Shown: positions 41,426 through 52,040, counted from the first letter of the stretch. The stretch is DNA of 64,000 bases from Alentia gelatinosa (GCA_950022655.1 OX465580.1:1535122-1599121); one strand, 5' to 3'. The notes: generated from the letters alone by a model not told the origin. Numbers and translations: made by a program.

Positions 41426-41452
41426 ATTAAGGACTTGGTGACTAACTAGACT

Positions 41453-41562
41453 GTGTGGGGGCGGTATTAATTATCAATCAGATCACTGTAAGACTGCCTG
41501 TGCCGTCTCAGTGAGCTCGTTGCTGGGTATTGTTCTTGTGGCTCAGACCTATCAATACGACT
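41453..41562 (+). repeat. Direct duplication L, copy 2
   Basis: Partner of 40642-40750, including GTGTGGGGGCGGTATTAATT and GCTGGGTATTGTTCTTGTGG. Confidence 0.8.
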
Positions 41563-41924
41563 GAGACTGGAGACGTATTGTGGTGTGGGGTATTTCCTCT
41601 TTATCTCAACCCGCTATGTTCCTCTATAGGCTTAACCTTAGACACACAAAGTGAGAAATGCAGCGATTTCCACAGTCGCCAACACAAAATGGCGTATATG
41701 TGAGCTATTATTTCATATTTCAACTTATTATTGCTTCCAAAATACTAAATTGTCGGTGGGAGATATTATTATGGTAAAATATCTCTCACATACATGGTAT
41801 TTTCTGTCGGCGATTCTGGAGGTAGCTGTCGCTTCTTGCTACGTGTGTCCCCGGCTGTAGGAACTCCGCGACCGTGAATGTTTGTACCCAATACTCAATG
41901 GCTAATTTGGTGACTTATTTAATC
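41563..41924. other. Spacer with a B-module end fragment
   Basis: TTTATCTCAACCCGCTATGT then CTATAGGCTTAACCTTAGA at about 41600-41643 resembles the start of module B. A 69-codon open frame at 41651-41860 has no ATG at its start and no recognised features. Confidence 0.4.
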
Positions 41925-42322
41925 AACTAGGAGCAAATTGTATGTTCATCATGGATGAATGAGCGTGCAATTATAAATGAATAACAATTAAAAGGTTTGG
42001 GTTAGATTCAGTCTATGGATAGTTTTCTGTAACCCACTTGCACCCAGTCAACTTGCTTTCTCTGCATCTGCCTGAGTCTAGGATCCAAACATATCAAGCA
42101 CCAGTAGGTCAATCAGGTATTTTTGGTCTTGAGTGATTGGTCATGGTCAGCTGGGTTCACCTCTAAGACCCTGAGACACTGGCCCCCTGCTCTGTTCTCA
42201 ATATCACAGTGAACAGCATGCAGATAGTATAGGGATAGTTTTCTGGAAGCATACTGTAAGTTCAATGTGACCACTCTAAACTCTAGATGATGTATTTAGC
42301 GCGTGCAAGCACGCTCTAATAA
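41925..42322 (+). repeat. Dispersed repeat J, longest copy
   Basis: From CTAGGAGCAAATTGTATG to GCAAGCACGCTCTAATAAAT. Aligns with 35092-35452 through the whole length, and includes an extra segment AAGGTTTGGGTTAGATTCAG. ATGTTCATCATGGATGAATG near the start can form a small hairpin. Confidence 0.85.
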
Positions 42323-42344
42323 ATTAAAATGAAATCAGAAACCC

Positions 42345-42465
42345 ACTCAGAAAAATAACTTGGTCCGCACTCCACCTCATTAGACCGCAGAGTAATTCAC
42401 TCAGCTTCGCTTTGTGAATTACAGGTGTGGAGTACAAACCAAGTTATTCTCATCTCGTGAGTTTC
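42345..42465. mobile_element. Hairpin module H with AATAACTTGGT arms
   Basis: GAAAAATAACTTGGTCCGCA-CTCCAC pairs with GTGTGGAGTACAAACCAAGT-TATTCTC. The inner arms GTAATTCACTCAG / TTTGTGAATTAC close on the tip AGCTTCGCT, with GCTTCGC at 42414-42420. The arms match those at 41205-41265, where the tip is degenerate. Confidence 0.8.
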
Positions 42466-42799
42466 CTTCTAAAAAGCTGACATTATTGAGGACTTCCTGG
42501 CTAACTAGATCTGATTATAGTCATTTCTGTTTATATCACGTGTAAAACAAGAGGGGAATCCGTATGTTCCTGCGTCATACTGTGAAAATAATGGAATCAA
42601 TATAATTCTCTTTATAAGTTTGCATCACTGATTTTTTCCTAAGCGCTTCCTCCAGGATAAATAAAAACCTAAAATGATTAAGCAAAAAAATAACTCATTG
42701 ACACTACGTACATAACTATCCACCTTGACCATGGTTCATTAACAGATTTATGGGGCCATATTATTAATGTCAGTATGTGATGACTGATAAGAAAGAAAT
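42466..42799. other. Spacer, no gene seen
   Basis: AT-rich, single-copy-looking. Nothing recognised. Confidence 0.4.
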
Positions 42800-42802
42800 C
42801 GA

Positions 42803-43045
42803 TGAGTGTGTGGTCTGTGTCCTCGTTCACCATCAAGTTTGAATCACGCAGTAATATGAACGAGGCGTTAGCTCAGTGAATATTCCGAAGCGCTCCGAAC
42901 GGTATGGTGAACGGGGACCAAACACGACTATGTTTCTGATTTTATGTTAGCCTGCAAATATGTATCTGTTTATCGCCCATTGAGTATGAGTTACCGTACT
43001 CACAAGCGTGTTGAGTACGAGTTCCTAATGTTCCTAGTAGGTTTA
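42803..43045 (-). mobile_element. Composite element: hairpin H then partial module B
   Basis: The left arm with GTGTGGTCTGTGTCCTCGTT-CACCAT pairs with ATGGTGAACGGGGACCAAACACGAC-type right arm. The tip is GAGGCGTTAGCTCAGTGAAT. It is followed by TGTTTATCGCCCATTGAGTA and GAGTACGAGTTCCTAATGTT from module B. The same arrangement, more decayed, lies at 54680-54925. Confidence 0.75.
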
Positions 43046-43140
43046 TTAAAATCCGTAAACGTTTGTTCGTATGCTCTTTTGACGTGTCTTTATATGGATC
43101 TTGAAAAAGTGACACGGAAATCCATTTTCTGATTTCAGTT

Positions 43141-44110
43141 TATAGGGAGCAGCACTTGGTCAGTAACTATTCTCAACGTGTGCCGTATAACAATGTACTG
43201 AACAGGGTGCAGTACATAGTGTACACGGTATAGGGAGCAGCACTTGGTCAGTAACTATTCTCAATGTGTGCCGTATAACAATGTACTGAACAGGGTGCAG
43301 TACATAGTGTACACGGTATAGGGAGCAGCACTTGGTCAGTAACTATTCTCAACGTGTGCCGTATTACAATGTACTGAACAGGGTGCAGCACATAGTGTAC
43401 ACGGTATAGGGAGCAGCACTTGGTCAGTAACTATTCTCAACGTGTGCCGTATTACAATGTACTGAACAGGGTGCCGTACATAGTTGACACGGTATAGGGA
43501 GCAGCACTTGGTCAGTAACTATTCTCACCGTGTGCCGTATTACAATGTACTGAACAGGGTGCCGTATTACAATGTACTGAACAGGGTGCAGTACATAGTG
43601 TACACGGTATAGGGAGCAGCACTTGGTCAGTAACTATTCTCAACGTGTGCCGTATTACAATGTACTGAACAGGGTGCCGTACATAGTTGACACGGTATAG
43701 GGAGCAGCACTTGGTCAGTAACTATTCTCAACGTGTGCCGTATAACAATGTACTGAACAGGGTGCCGTATAACAATGTACTGAACAGGGTGCAGCACATA
43801 GTGTACACGGTATAGGGAGCAGCACTTGGTCAGTAACTATTCTCACCGTGTGCCGTATTACAATGTACTGAACAGGGTGCCGTACATAGTGTACACGGTA
43901 TAGGGAGCAGCACTTGGTCAGTAACTATTCTCAACGTGTGCCGTATTACAATGTACTGAACAGGGTGCAGCACATAGTGTACACGGTATAGGGAGCAGCA
44001 CTTGGTCAGTAACTATTCTCACCGTGTGCCGTATTACAATGTACTGAACAGGGTGCCGTACATAGTGTACACGGTATAGGGAGCAGCACTTGGTCAGTAA
44101 CTCTGTTGTC
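43141..44110. repeat. Tandem repeat, 88-bp unit, about 11 copies with internal duplications
   Basis: Units start AGGGAGCAGCACTTGGTCAG at 43144, 43232, 43320 and on, and contain AACAATGTACTGAACAGGGT and ACATAGTGTACACGGTATAG. Some units have the sub-block CCGTATTACAATGTACTGAA duplicated, giving higher-order variants. GTGCAGTACATAGTGTACAC is partly self-complementary. A related phrase, CAGGGTGCCGTACACAG, occurs singly at about 58163. Confidence 0.95.
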
Positions 44111-44440
44111 GCTAAATTGCGTATGTCTTGTAGAACGTGGGTCAACCTTGAAGAGGGATTAAGATAATCACCATACAATAGCCCCCCATTAAGATGGGGT
44201 CATCCACTGATAACCACATACAATAGCCCCCCATTACGCCGCCCACCCCTTCTCTATTTTCCTTATTTCACTCTGTGAAGCGGCCCTCCTACAATGGAGA
44301 CACTTACGTTCACATTGAGGGACGTCGGCTTAGTGAGGTCCACTGTCCTCTCTTATCTGTACGAGACAAATGACAAATCTCTGTCAGTACGAGACAAATG
44401 GGCGGTGACAAATCTGAGCCGATTATGACCTTCTCAGAGA
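44111..44440. other. Spacer with two short local duplications
   Basis: ACATACAATAGCCCCCCATTA-type phrases occur at about 44171 and 44215, and GTACGAGACAAATG occurs at 44361 and 44387. No gene seen. Confidence 0.5.
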
Positions 44441-44449
44441 GACAAAGAC

Positions 44450-44940
44450 CGCCCTAACGTCCTCATTACTCCCCTTCCTTGTACACGCCCTCAGAACCGC
44501 CATTACTCTCCGCCATCTTGTTTCTTTGTCCCGCTACACCCGCCGGCCCAACCAGCGTAACCCCAAAACAGACCCACCGCCCGCTACCAGCTCAACCCTT
44601 GACCTTGGAAATGACAGGTCAAGGTCATAGCCCGAGGTGGGGGTCGGAGGTCAACGAGTGCGCCGGTGGCTCCCCCTGGTGGCCGCTGTGTCCAGTCTGA
44701 CCCCTGCGCCTGCGTAATCAACCGGAAATGACGTTGGGATGATGGGACTTCCGGTGGGTCGACATGCGGCCGTTGAGGAGACGTAGAAACATGGCGGGTA
44801 GAGCGACATGATGCCGTCCATGACACTGTCAGACCGACATGTCTCCGTGTGTCGGCGGGGGCCAGATAAGGCCCTTCGTCCTTGACAAATGACCTTGACC
44901 AAGGTCAAGCCTGCTCCATGCTTTAATGACCTTGGGGATC
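44450..44940. promoter_or_regulatory. CpG-rich region with a cluster of ERR/NR5A-type sites
   Basis: CCGCCATCTTG at about 44511 is YY1-like, and CpG density is high. Nuclear-receptor half sites of the extended TCAAGGTCA type occur at 44600-44608 (TGACCTTGG), 44619-44627 (TCAAGGTCA), 44890-44898 (TGACCTTGA), about 44899-44907 (CCAAGGTCA) and 44927-44935 (TGACCTTGG). Overlapping 70-85-codon frames on the minus strand lack features. Target gene and direction are unknown. Confidence 0.5.
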
Positions 44941-45555
44941 AGAGGGCAAATAGGAATCAGAACAGGATCAACTATCTTCTTCTACCGTCAGTAAAGGAAA
45001 TGATCTTTTTCCCTGACAGAAAACATTTTGTTCATGTACAGAATTGGTTCATTGTTTGATTTCTACAGATCTTCCATTAGATATTAATGATGTTAAAGTT
45101 ATATCCTACAATTCACGGTGTCGCCATCTGGAGATCTTTGAATATTGTCAATTATCAGTCAAGTTTCTTCGGATTCATTCTAATTCTAAATGAGTGAATT
45201 TAACGTATATATATTCATATTTGCTTGATTGACATAGGAAATATACTGGAAAACATGGTTTTCTTCAATTCTTTGAAAAGCAAGGGCGGTGGCCTATGAT
45301 ATCTATAACATAAATAAGTAATACTATACATTATTATTTTCTGTGAAAGTTTGAGGAAAATGACAATGTTTTATAATTTCTATATATTGTTATTATGAAA
45401 TTATCCTAATATTGATCTCTAGATCAACAACTAGCACGGTGATTTGTAAGTTAGATTTGTGCTCTACAACACTTTGAGCTCTCCACATTCAATTACCAGG
45501 AGAACGATATGGGTTTTAATTGTCAGACCAAATTCTCCGATATGCCTTTAATGAG
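44941..45555. other. AT-rich spacer, no gene seen
   Basis: Very AT-rich, with stops in all frames and no repeats noticed. It separates two promoter-like patches. Confidence 0.45.
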
Positions 45556-45559
45556 TTGT

Positions 45560-46042
45560 TTTGTAATGGCGGCCGTTTTCTGGGTATCCCGGTCAGGTTC
45601 TAGGAAGCGCCGTAACCAAATCAATTATTCACATTAATTCTTTCACGTCAGAAAACAAAAACGGACTATTTTCTGCGGCGGATCTTTTTCTTTTGACCAC
45701 ATTACCGTCGGCGATTACCCTGAATCTCTACACCCCGCTCTGCCGGTCTTTTTTCCGGCCTGATTTCTAACTAGGTTAATGATGTCAGAAACTGTAACAC
45801 CAAGACCGGCCTAAAACCAAGTGAATCGCGCCTAAACCGCGCCTAAACTGCTGTGAGTGGACAACAACAGCGGAGAAGATTTCAAATACTCAACTCGTCG
45901 TTAATTTTCTGTGTCAAAGTCGTGTTTCGTCTGAATTCTGACGTCATGAATTCTGACGTCACGGCCGGTGTGACGTCACGCCGCGTCTCCCGCGCGTCTC
46001 ACAGCCAGACGACAATTTTCGATTTCTCAGAAAAAAATAAAA
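45560..46042 (+). promoter_or_regulatory. Promoter-like region with three perfect CREs
   Basis: AATGGCGGCCGTTTTC (YY1-like) lies at about 45566. Three palindromic CREs TGACGTCA are clustered at 45939-45946, 45954-45961 and 45971-45978. The first two sit in a direct repeat of AATTCTGACGTCA. CpG-rich GTCACGCCGCGTCTCCCGCG follows, then an ATG at 46043. This looks like a CREB/ATF-type promoter directing plus-strand transcription. Confidence 0.55.
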
Positions 46043-46279
46043 ATGGCGATGACATCTCAGACGACAAACAATTTTTTTTATTGGTCAAGAATTTTGTTTG
46101 ATGTTACATTCATCGTTCTTCCGGACAATCCACCCAACAAGATAAATCAAAACAGGCAACATGACAAAACAGTCAACGTCAACATAGCTATCACCTCCAG
46201 CAGGATTCCTGAGCTACTGGACATTCACCAAGTACTGTACAATGAAATATCTAGCTATGAGAATATTGTAAACATCTGA
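46043..46279 (+). CDS. Hypothetical ORF, 78 codons, downstream of the CRE cluster
   Basis: An ATG in good context (AAAAATGGCG) opens a frame beginning MAMTSQTTNNFFYWSRILFD and ending NEISSYENIVNI. A short hydrophobic stretch (ILFDVTFIVL) is the only notable feature. It lies about 65 bp after a three-CRE cluster, which is why I list it. The coding part could be just the first residues of a spliced gene, and the AT-rich remainder may be transposon-derived. No family is recognised. Confidence 0.25.
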   Translation: MAMTSQTTNNFFYWSRILFDVTFIVLPDNPPNKINQNRQHDKTVNVNIAITSSRIPELLDIHQVLYNEISSYENIVNI

Positions 46280-46980
46280 TGTTTTTATGTCAGATATTAA
46301 ATAAGCCACTCCAACCTCCTTCACCGACCAAGACCAAACCCGCAGATACCTGCCAACAGCGTCCTGATCGATCTATGTACATGATAAGCAAAATCAACCA
46401 GAGAGTTGGATACCGATTTCTATATTTTAATCAAAGAAGGTATCATTCACTAACTATTTAAAAATCAATCAATTAATTAACACCCATCAAATGCATACCA
46501 AGTTATATTAACTATCCATCCAAAGAACCAATGTATATAGTAAATATAACTATTTATACAAGTACCCTTAAGAAAGTACTCATGAAGCATAATCAAATTA
46601 GAAAATTACTGAACTAACAAATCATACATGTATGCCAATTTAAAAAAAATACTATCTTGATAAAATATCAAACTGTACTCAAAGAACTTTGAACAACTGT
46701 GAGTGAATCACCATTGTAATAACTCTTATAAGGGTTACCTAGCAACCGATTCTAATGATTCCCAACCGACTCAAAAATCAATGTAACCAGATTTAACACT
46801 GATGTAACCACTAAACTGATGAAGGATTCATATGACTCCGAGACGTTGTTATCTAATATAAGCAAATAAATACCTTCCTGAACTTTTACTTCAATTCACT
46901 GTCTTGAGTTGTGCCTTCCTTACAAACTAATTATTAAATAATTATTCTAAGCATTGTTATTCTCCTTAGGTGGCAGTAAC
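46280..46980 (+). mobile_element. Possible retroelement 3' remnant
   Basis: AT-rich sequence ending with ACTGATGAAGGATTCATATG-ACTCCGAGACGTTGTT-ATCT, then AAGCAAATAAATACCTTCC. A CTGATGAAG...CGAAACGT...AATAAA layout is frequent just after the ORF of Penelope-like and some other retroelements in animals. No reverse transcriptase or endonuclease domain is visible, so this would be a decayed or 5'-truncated copy. Confidence 0.3.
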
Positions 46981-46999
46981 TTTTATATACTTCAAGGTT

Positions 47000-48056
47000 T
47001 CACAACTTGATACTGGAGACGTGAAGTGATATTGAGAGTGCTCAGATTACGAGTGAGTTGTGTGAGTTGTGTGAGTTTGTCGGTGAGAACTTGATACTGG
47101 AGATGTTAGGTGACATTCCGAGTGCTCAGATTACGAGTGAGTTGTGTGAGTTGTGTGAGTTTGTCGGTGAGAACTTGATACTGGAGATGTTAGGTGATAT
47201 TCCGAGTGCTCAGATTACGAGTGAGTTGTGTGAGTTGTGTGAGTTTGTCGGTAAGAACTTGATACTGGAGATGTTAGGTGACATTCCGAGTGCTCAGATT
47301 ACGAGTGAGTTGTGTGAGTTGTGTGAGTTTGTCGGTGAGAACTTGATACTGGAGATGTTAGTTGACATTCCGAGTGCTCAGATTACGAGTGAGTTGTGTG
47401 AGTTGTGTGAGTTTGTCGGTGAGAACTTGATACTGGAGATGTTAGGTGATATTCAGAGTGCTCAGATTACGAGTGAGTTGTGTGAGTTGTGTGAGTTTGT
47501 CGGTGAGAACTTGATACTGGAGATGTTAGTTGACATTCCGAGTGCTCAGATTACGAGTGAGTTGTGTGAGTTGTGTGAGTTTGTCGGTGAGAACTTGATA
47601 CTGGAGATGTTAGGTGATATTCAGAGTGCTCAGATTACGAGTGAGTTGTGTGAGTTGTGTGAGTTTGTCGGTGAGAACTTGATACTGGAGATGTTAGGTG
47701 ATATTCAGAGTGCTCAGATTACGAGTGAGTTGTGTGAGTTGTGTGAGTTTGTCGGTGAGAACTTGATACTGGAGATGTTAGGTGATATTCAGAGTGCTCA
47801 GATTACGAGTGAGTTGTGTGAGTTGTGTGAGTTTGTCGGTGAGAACTTGATACTGGAGATGTTAGGTGATATTCAGAGTGCTCAGATTACGAGTGAGTTG
47901 TGTGAGTTGTGTGAGTTTGTCGGTGAGAACTTGATACTGGAGATGTTAGGTGATATTCCGAGTGCTCAGATTACGAGTGAGTTGTGTGAGTTGTGTGAGT
48001 TTGTCGCTGAGAACCACCACGAGGAGATCCTGGAGACTCCTTCCCGCGCTTTGTGA
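47000..48056 (+). repeat. Tandem repeat, 84-bp unit, about 12 copies, open frame of 318 codons
   Basis: The unit encodes 28 residues (CELCEFVGENLILEMLGDIP then SAQITSEL). From the first ATG at 47101 the frame runs to a stop at 48054-48056, ending ENHHEEILETPSRAL. The unit is acidic and amphipathic with a CxxC pair. The leftmost unit carries an in-frame stop, and no upstream ATG or clear first exon exists. Unit differences are mostly amino-acid changing (P/Q, G/V, E/K), which argues against selection on a protein. Still, it is the most protein-like repeat in the window. No known repeat family is recognised. Confidence 0.85.
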
Positions 48057-48244
48057 ACGGAGGTCGACGAACTGACGATCATTTTAACTTCTGGGGAAAT
48101 AGGCGACAAATACGAGGCCGAGTTCGGTGAAGTGATAGGTGGGTCGATCTGATTAACCTTATTGAGGTTCAGTTATTAGTTTAAAGCTGGCCTTTCTCAG
48201 GTTACCCCTGTGAAATGTTAACTCGAAAACATGAAGTGTATGAT

Positions 48245-48745
48245 GACGGAGAAAGGGCAGACACAGATGGGGCAGTGACACTCACTGATACAGAGAGAGG
48301 GGAATAGAGAGAGAGACAGAGAGAGAGAGACAAGGAGACAGACAGACACAGAGAGAGACAGGGAGAGAGAGAAAGACAGATAGGGCAGTGACACTGACTG
48401 ATACAGAGAGAGAGACAGAGAGACAGAGAGACAGAGAGACAGAGAGACAGAGAGACAGGGAGAAAGACAGAGAGAGAGACAGAGAGAGAGAAAGACAGAT
48501 GGGACAGTGACACTGAATGATACACACAGAGAGAGAATGACAAAGGGACAGAGATATAGAAACAGAGACAGAGAGACAGAGAGAGAGGGAGGGAGAGAGG
48601 CAGAGAGAGACAGAGACAGAGAGAGAGACAGAGAAAGAGGGATTGACAGAGGGAGAGAGAGAGAAAAAGAGAGAATGACAAAGGGACCTAGAGATAGAAA
48701 CAGAGAGATAAAGAGACAGAGAGAGACAGAGAGAGACATTAATGT
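48245..48745. repeat. GACAGAGA purine-rich microsatellite
   Basis: Dense GAGACAGAGAGA repeats with a longer period of about 115-120 bp marked by CAGTGACACTGACTGATACA at about 48273, 48387 and 48506. Long open frames on the minus strand (SLSLCLSL-type) and the plus strand are compositional artefacts. Confidence 0.93.
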
Positions 48746-49189
48746 GCTGTGAGGGAGAGAGGGGAGGATGTCCACACTCCCACACACCTGACAAGTGGTG
48801 GTAAGAAGTCTCTCACTCTCCAACCAGGTGTTCTCATACTGAGAGCACGATGATTGTGTGAACTCTCTGACTATGTGCATGGAGAGTGTCCAATTCCAAC
48901 TACTCTACTGAGAGGTGGGTGTGCACCCTCCCTCAGTCTAACTGACCAGCTCACTCCGTGTTTATCCTGCAGCGGGAGGGAAACCCTAACTTTGTAGCTT
49001 CCTAACTGGGCGAGTGGTATACAGCACGGCACCATGTTGTATAAGCAGTAAGTCTGCAGTTCTCAGACCATCGGCAATACCCGTCTGAAGGGAATTAGGA
49101 CTTTGTGTTCTTCGTTCAGAATACTATAACCACTGTAAGAGTGAGCACAGACAGTGACGGTAGTGCCAGTGGACAGATTATAACCCGTA
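48746..49189. other. Spacer, no gene seen
   Basis: Single-copy-looking sequence between two arrays. No supported exon. Confidence 0.4.
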
Positions 49190-49668
49190 TTTTCAGTAGT
49201 ATACAGGAGGTGGTGGGTGAACTATAACCCGTATTTTCAGTGATACACAGCGGGTGGTGGGTGAACTATAACCCGTATTTTACAGGAGGTAGTGGACAGA
49301 CTATAGCCCGTTTTTTACAGGAGGCGGTGGACAGACTATAGCCCGTTTTTACAGGAGGTAGTGGACAGACTATAGCCCGTTTTTACAGGAGGTAGTGGAC
49401 AGACTATAGCCCGTTTTTTACAGGAGGCGGTGGACAGACTATAGCCCGTTTTTTACAGGAGGCGGTGGGTGAACTATAGCCCGTTTTTTACAGGAGGTAG
49501 TGGACAGACTATAGCCCGTTTTTACAGGAGGCGGTGGACAGACTATAGCCCGTTTTTTTTACAGGAGGTGGTGGACAGACTATAGCCCGTTTTTTTTACA
49601 GGAGGTGGTGGACAGACAATAGCCCGTTTTTTACAGGAGGTGGTGGGTGAACTATAGCCCGTTTTTCA
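49190..49668. repeat. Minisatellite, about 34-bp unit, about 14 copies
   Basis: Units contain TTTTACAGGAGGTAGTGGAC and AGACTATAGCCCG or the variant GGTGGGTGAACTATAGCCCG. T-run length varies from 4 to 8. The core GTGGGTGAACTATAGCC is shared with the 42-bp array at 39830-40470. Confidence 0.94.
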
Positions 49669-50160
49669 TGCTGCTCCGATCTCCTCTCATTAACGTGTCA
49701 GCATCCACTGCGCATGCCCGGGCTGACCACTAACCCCGAACCCCGCCGCCTAAATCCCCGCCTAACGCTGGCCTAACGCCTAAACTCCCGGCAATTAGGC
49801 TCAGGCCTCAGCCACTCAGAATGACAGGGACGCCCGCCTAAGTGGGGCTACGCTGGTTCCTTCAGTGCTTATGATTCAGCGTGTGCCTGGCGAGGAACCG
49901 GCGTGCGGGTGGTCGGACTCTCAGTGGGTGGGTGAGGGGGACTGAGGTGGGTGGGGGGGGGGGGTGTGGTCAGCCTGTGAGAGGGGGGTGGGGGGGTGGG
50001 GGGTTGTCAGCCTGTGAGAGGGGTGAGGGGGGGGGGGGTATGGTCAGCCTGTGAGAGGGGGGTGGTGGGGGTGGGGGGTGGCACCCACCTGTCATGTCCA
50101 GGAGGCGAGCAGTGAGAGACCAGTCCAGTGAGGAGTGCGGCGCTAAAAGCTTTCAAAGCT
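49669..50160. other. CpG-rich patch then G-rich low complexity
   Basis: CACTGCGCATGCCCGGGC (NRF1-like half) and CCCGCCGCCTAAATCCCCGC mark a CpG-rich part at 49695-49900. From 49930 to 50090 G-rich runs carry three copies of GTCAGCCTGTGAGAGGGG (about 49968, 50006 and 50044). A weak promoter is possible, but nothing ties it to a gene. Confidence 0.5.
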
Positions 50161-50167
50161 CACCACT

Positions 50168-51234
50168 GACCAGAGTGTGTGACGTGTGTGTGAGGTGTGT
50201 GTGAGGTGTGTGTGAGGTGTGTGTGAGGTGTGTGTGAGGTGTGTGTGAGGTGTGTGTGAGGTGTGTGTGAGGTGTGTGTGAGGTGTGTGTGAGGTGTGTG
50301 TGAGGTGTGTGTGAGGTGTGTGTGAGGTGTGTGTGAGGTGTGTGTGAGGTGAGTGTGTGACGTGTGTGTGAGGTGTGTGTGTGAGGTGAGTGTGTGAGGT
50401 GTGTGTGAGGTGTGTGTGAGGTGTGTGTGAGGTGTGTGTGAGGTGTGTGTGAGGTGTGTGTGACGTGTGTGTGACGTGTGTGTGAGGTGTGTGTGTGAGG
50501 TGAGTGTGTGACGTGTGTGTGAGGTGTGTGTGAGGTGTGTGTGAGGTGTGTGTGAGGTGTGTGTGAGGTGTGTGTGAGGTGTGTGTGAGGTGAGTGTGTG
50601 AGGTGTGTGTGAGGTGTGTGTGTGAGGTGTGTGTGAGGTGTGTGTGAGGTGTGTGTGAGGTGTGTGTGAGGTGTGTGTGAGGTGTGTGTGAGGTGTGTGT
50701 GAGGTGTGTGTGAGGTGTGTGTGAGGTGTGTGTGAGGTGTGTGTGAGGTGTGTGTGACGTGTGTGTGAGGTGTGTGTGAGGTGTGTGTGAGGTGTGTGTG
50801 AGGTGTGTGTGAGGTGTGTGTGAGGTGTGTGTGAGGTGTGTGTGACGTGTGTGTGAGGTGTGTGTGACGTGTGTGTGAGGTGTGTGTGAGGTGTGTGTGA
50901 GGTGTGTGTGAGGTGTGTGTGAGGTGTGTGTGACGTGTGTGTGAGGTGTGTGTGAGGTGTGTGTGAGGTGTGTGTGACGTGTGTGTGAGGTGTGTGTGAC
51001 GTGTGTGTGACGTGTGTGTGACGTGTGTGTGAGGTGTGTGTGAGGTGTGTGTGACGTGTGTGTGACGTGTGTGTGACGTGTGTGTGACGTGTGTGTGACG
51101 TGTGTGTGACGTGTGGGTGACGTGTGGGTGACGTGTGGGTGACGTGTGGGTGACGTGTGGGTGACGTGTGGGTGACGTGTGTGTGACGTGTGTGTGACGT
51201 GTGTGTGACGTGTGTGTGACGTGTGTGTGACGTC
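50168..51234. repeat. Satellite, 11-bp unit, about 97 copies
   Basis: The unit GAGGTGTGTGT repeats at 11-bp steps with variants GACGTGTGTGT (mostly at the right) and GACGTGTGGGT (51111-51175). GACGTGTG carries a CpG that is lost in the GAGG variant. The minus strand is open in all frames as THTSHTPHTHL-type repeats and is not a gene. Confidence 0.96.
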
Positions 51235-51349
51235 AGGTACCATACTGACCATGAGTCATTTCGGAAATACCTGCGTCCACATAATCACTATTACTGTTAA
51301 TATAATTGTACTTCGGTTGGCAGAAACTAGGTGCACCTGAGAGTAGGCC

Positions 51350-52040
51350 TAAATTAGGAGTCTAAGCTTAAACTAGGCAGCTTACACCTGAGTCTAAGCC
51401 TAAACTAGGCTGTGTACACCTGAGTCTAAGCCTAAACTAGGCTGTGTACACCTGAGTCTAAGCCTAAACTAGGCTGTGTACACCTGAGTCTAAGCCTAAA
51501 CTAGGCTGTGTACACCTGAGTCTAAGCCTAAACTAGGCTGTGTACACCTGAGTCTAGGCCTAAACTAGGCAGGGTACACCTGAATCTAGGCCTAAACTAG
51601 GCAGTGTTCACCTGAGTCTAGGCCTAAACTAGGCAGTGTACATCTGAGTCTAGGCCTAAACTAGGCAGCTTACACCTGAGTCTAAGCCTAAACTAGGCTG
51701 TGTACACCTGAGTCTAAGCCTAAACTAGGCTGTGTACACCTGAGTCTAGGCCTAAACTAGGCAGGGTACACCTGAATCTAGGCCTAAACTAGGCAGTGTT
51801 CACCTGAGTCTAGGCCTAAACTAGGCAGTGTACATCTGAGTCTAGGCCTAAACTAGGCAGTGTACACCTGCGTCTAGGCCTAAACTAGGCAGTGTTCACC
51901 TGAGTCTAGGCCTAAACTAGGCAGTGTTCACCTGAGTCTAGGCCTAAACTAGGCAGTGTACATCTGAGTCTAGGCCTAAACTAGGCAGTGTACACCTGCG
52001 TCTAGGCCTAAACTAGGCAGTGTACACTAGTTCATGAGTT
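51350..52040. repeat. Minisatellite, 32-bp unit, about 21 copies with a duplicated block
   Basis: Units contain CACCTGAGTCTAGGCCTAAA and CTAGGCAGTGTA. GTCTAGGCCTAAACTAGGC is partly palindromic. The order of variant units starting CAGCTTACACCTGAGTCTAA at about 51378 is repeated at about 51666, showing a block duplication of nearly 290 bp. Not CRISPR-like because there are no unique spacers. Confidence 0.95.

Noticed and set aside
48202..48880. Long Ser/Leu/Cys-rich frames on the minus strand
   Set aside because: They are compositional products of the GACAGAGA microsatellite, and three minus-strand frames are open at once.
50143..51252. Minus-strand His/Thr-rich frame of 369 codons
   Set aside because: Explained entirely by the 11-bp GAGGTGTGTGT satellite.
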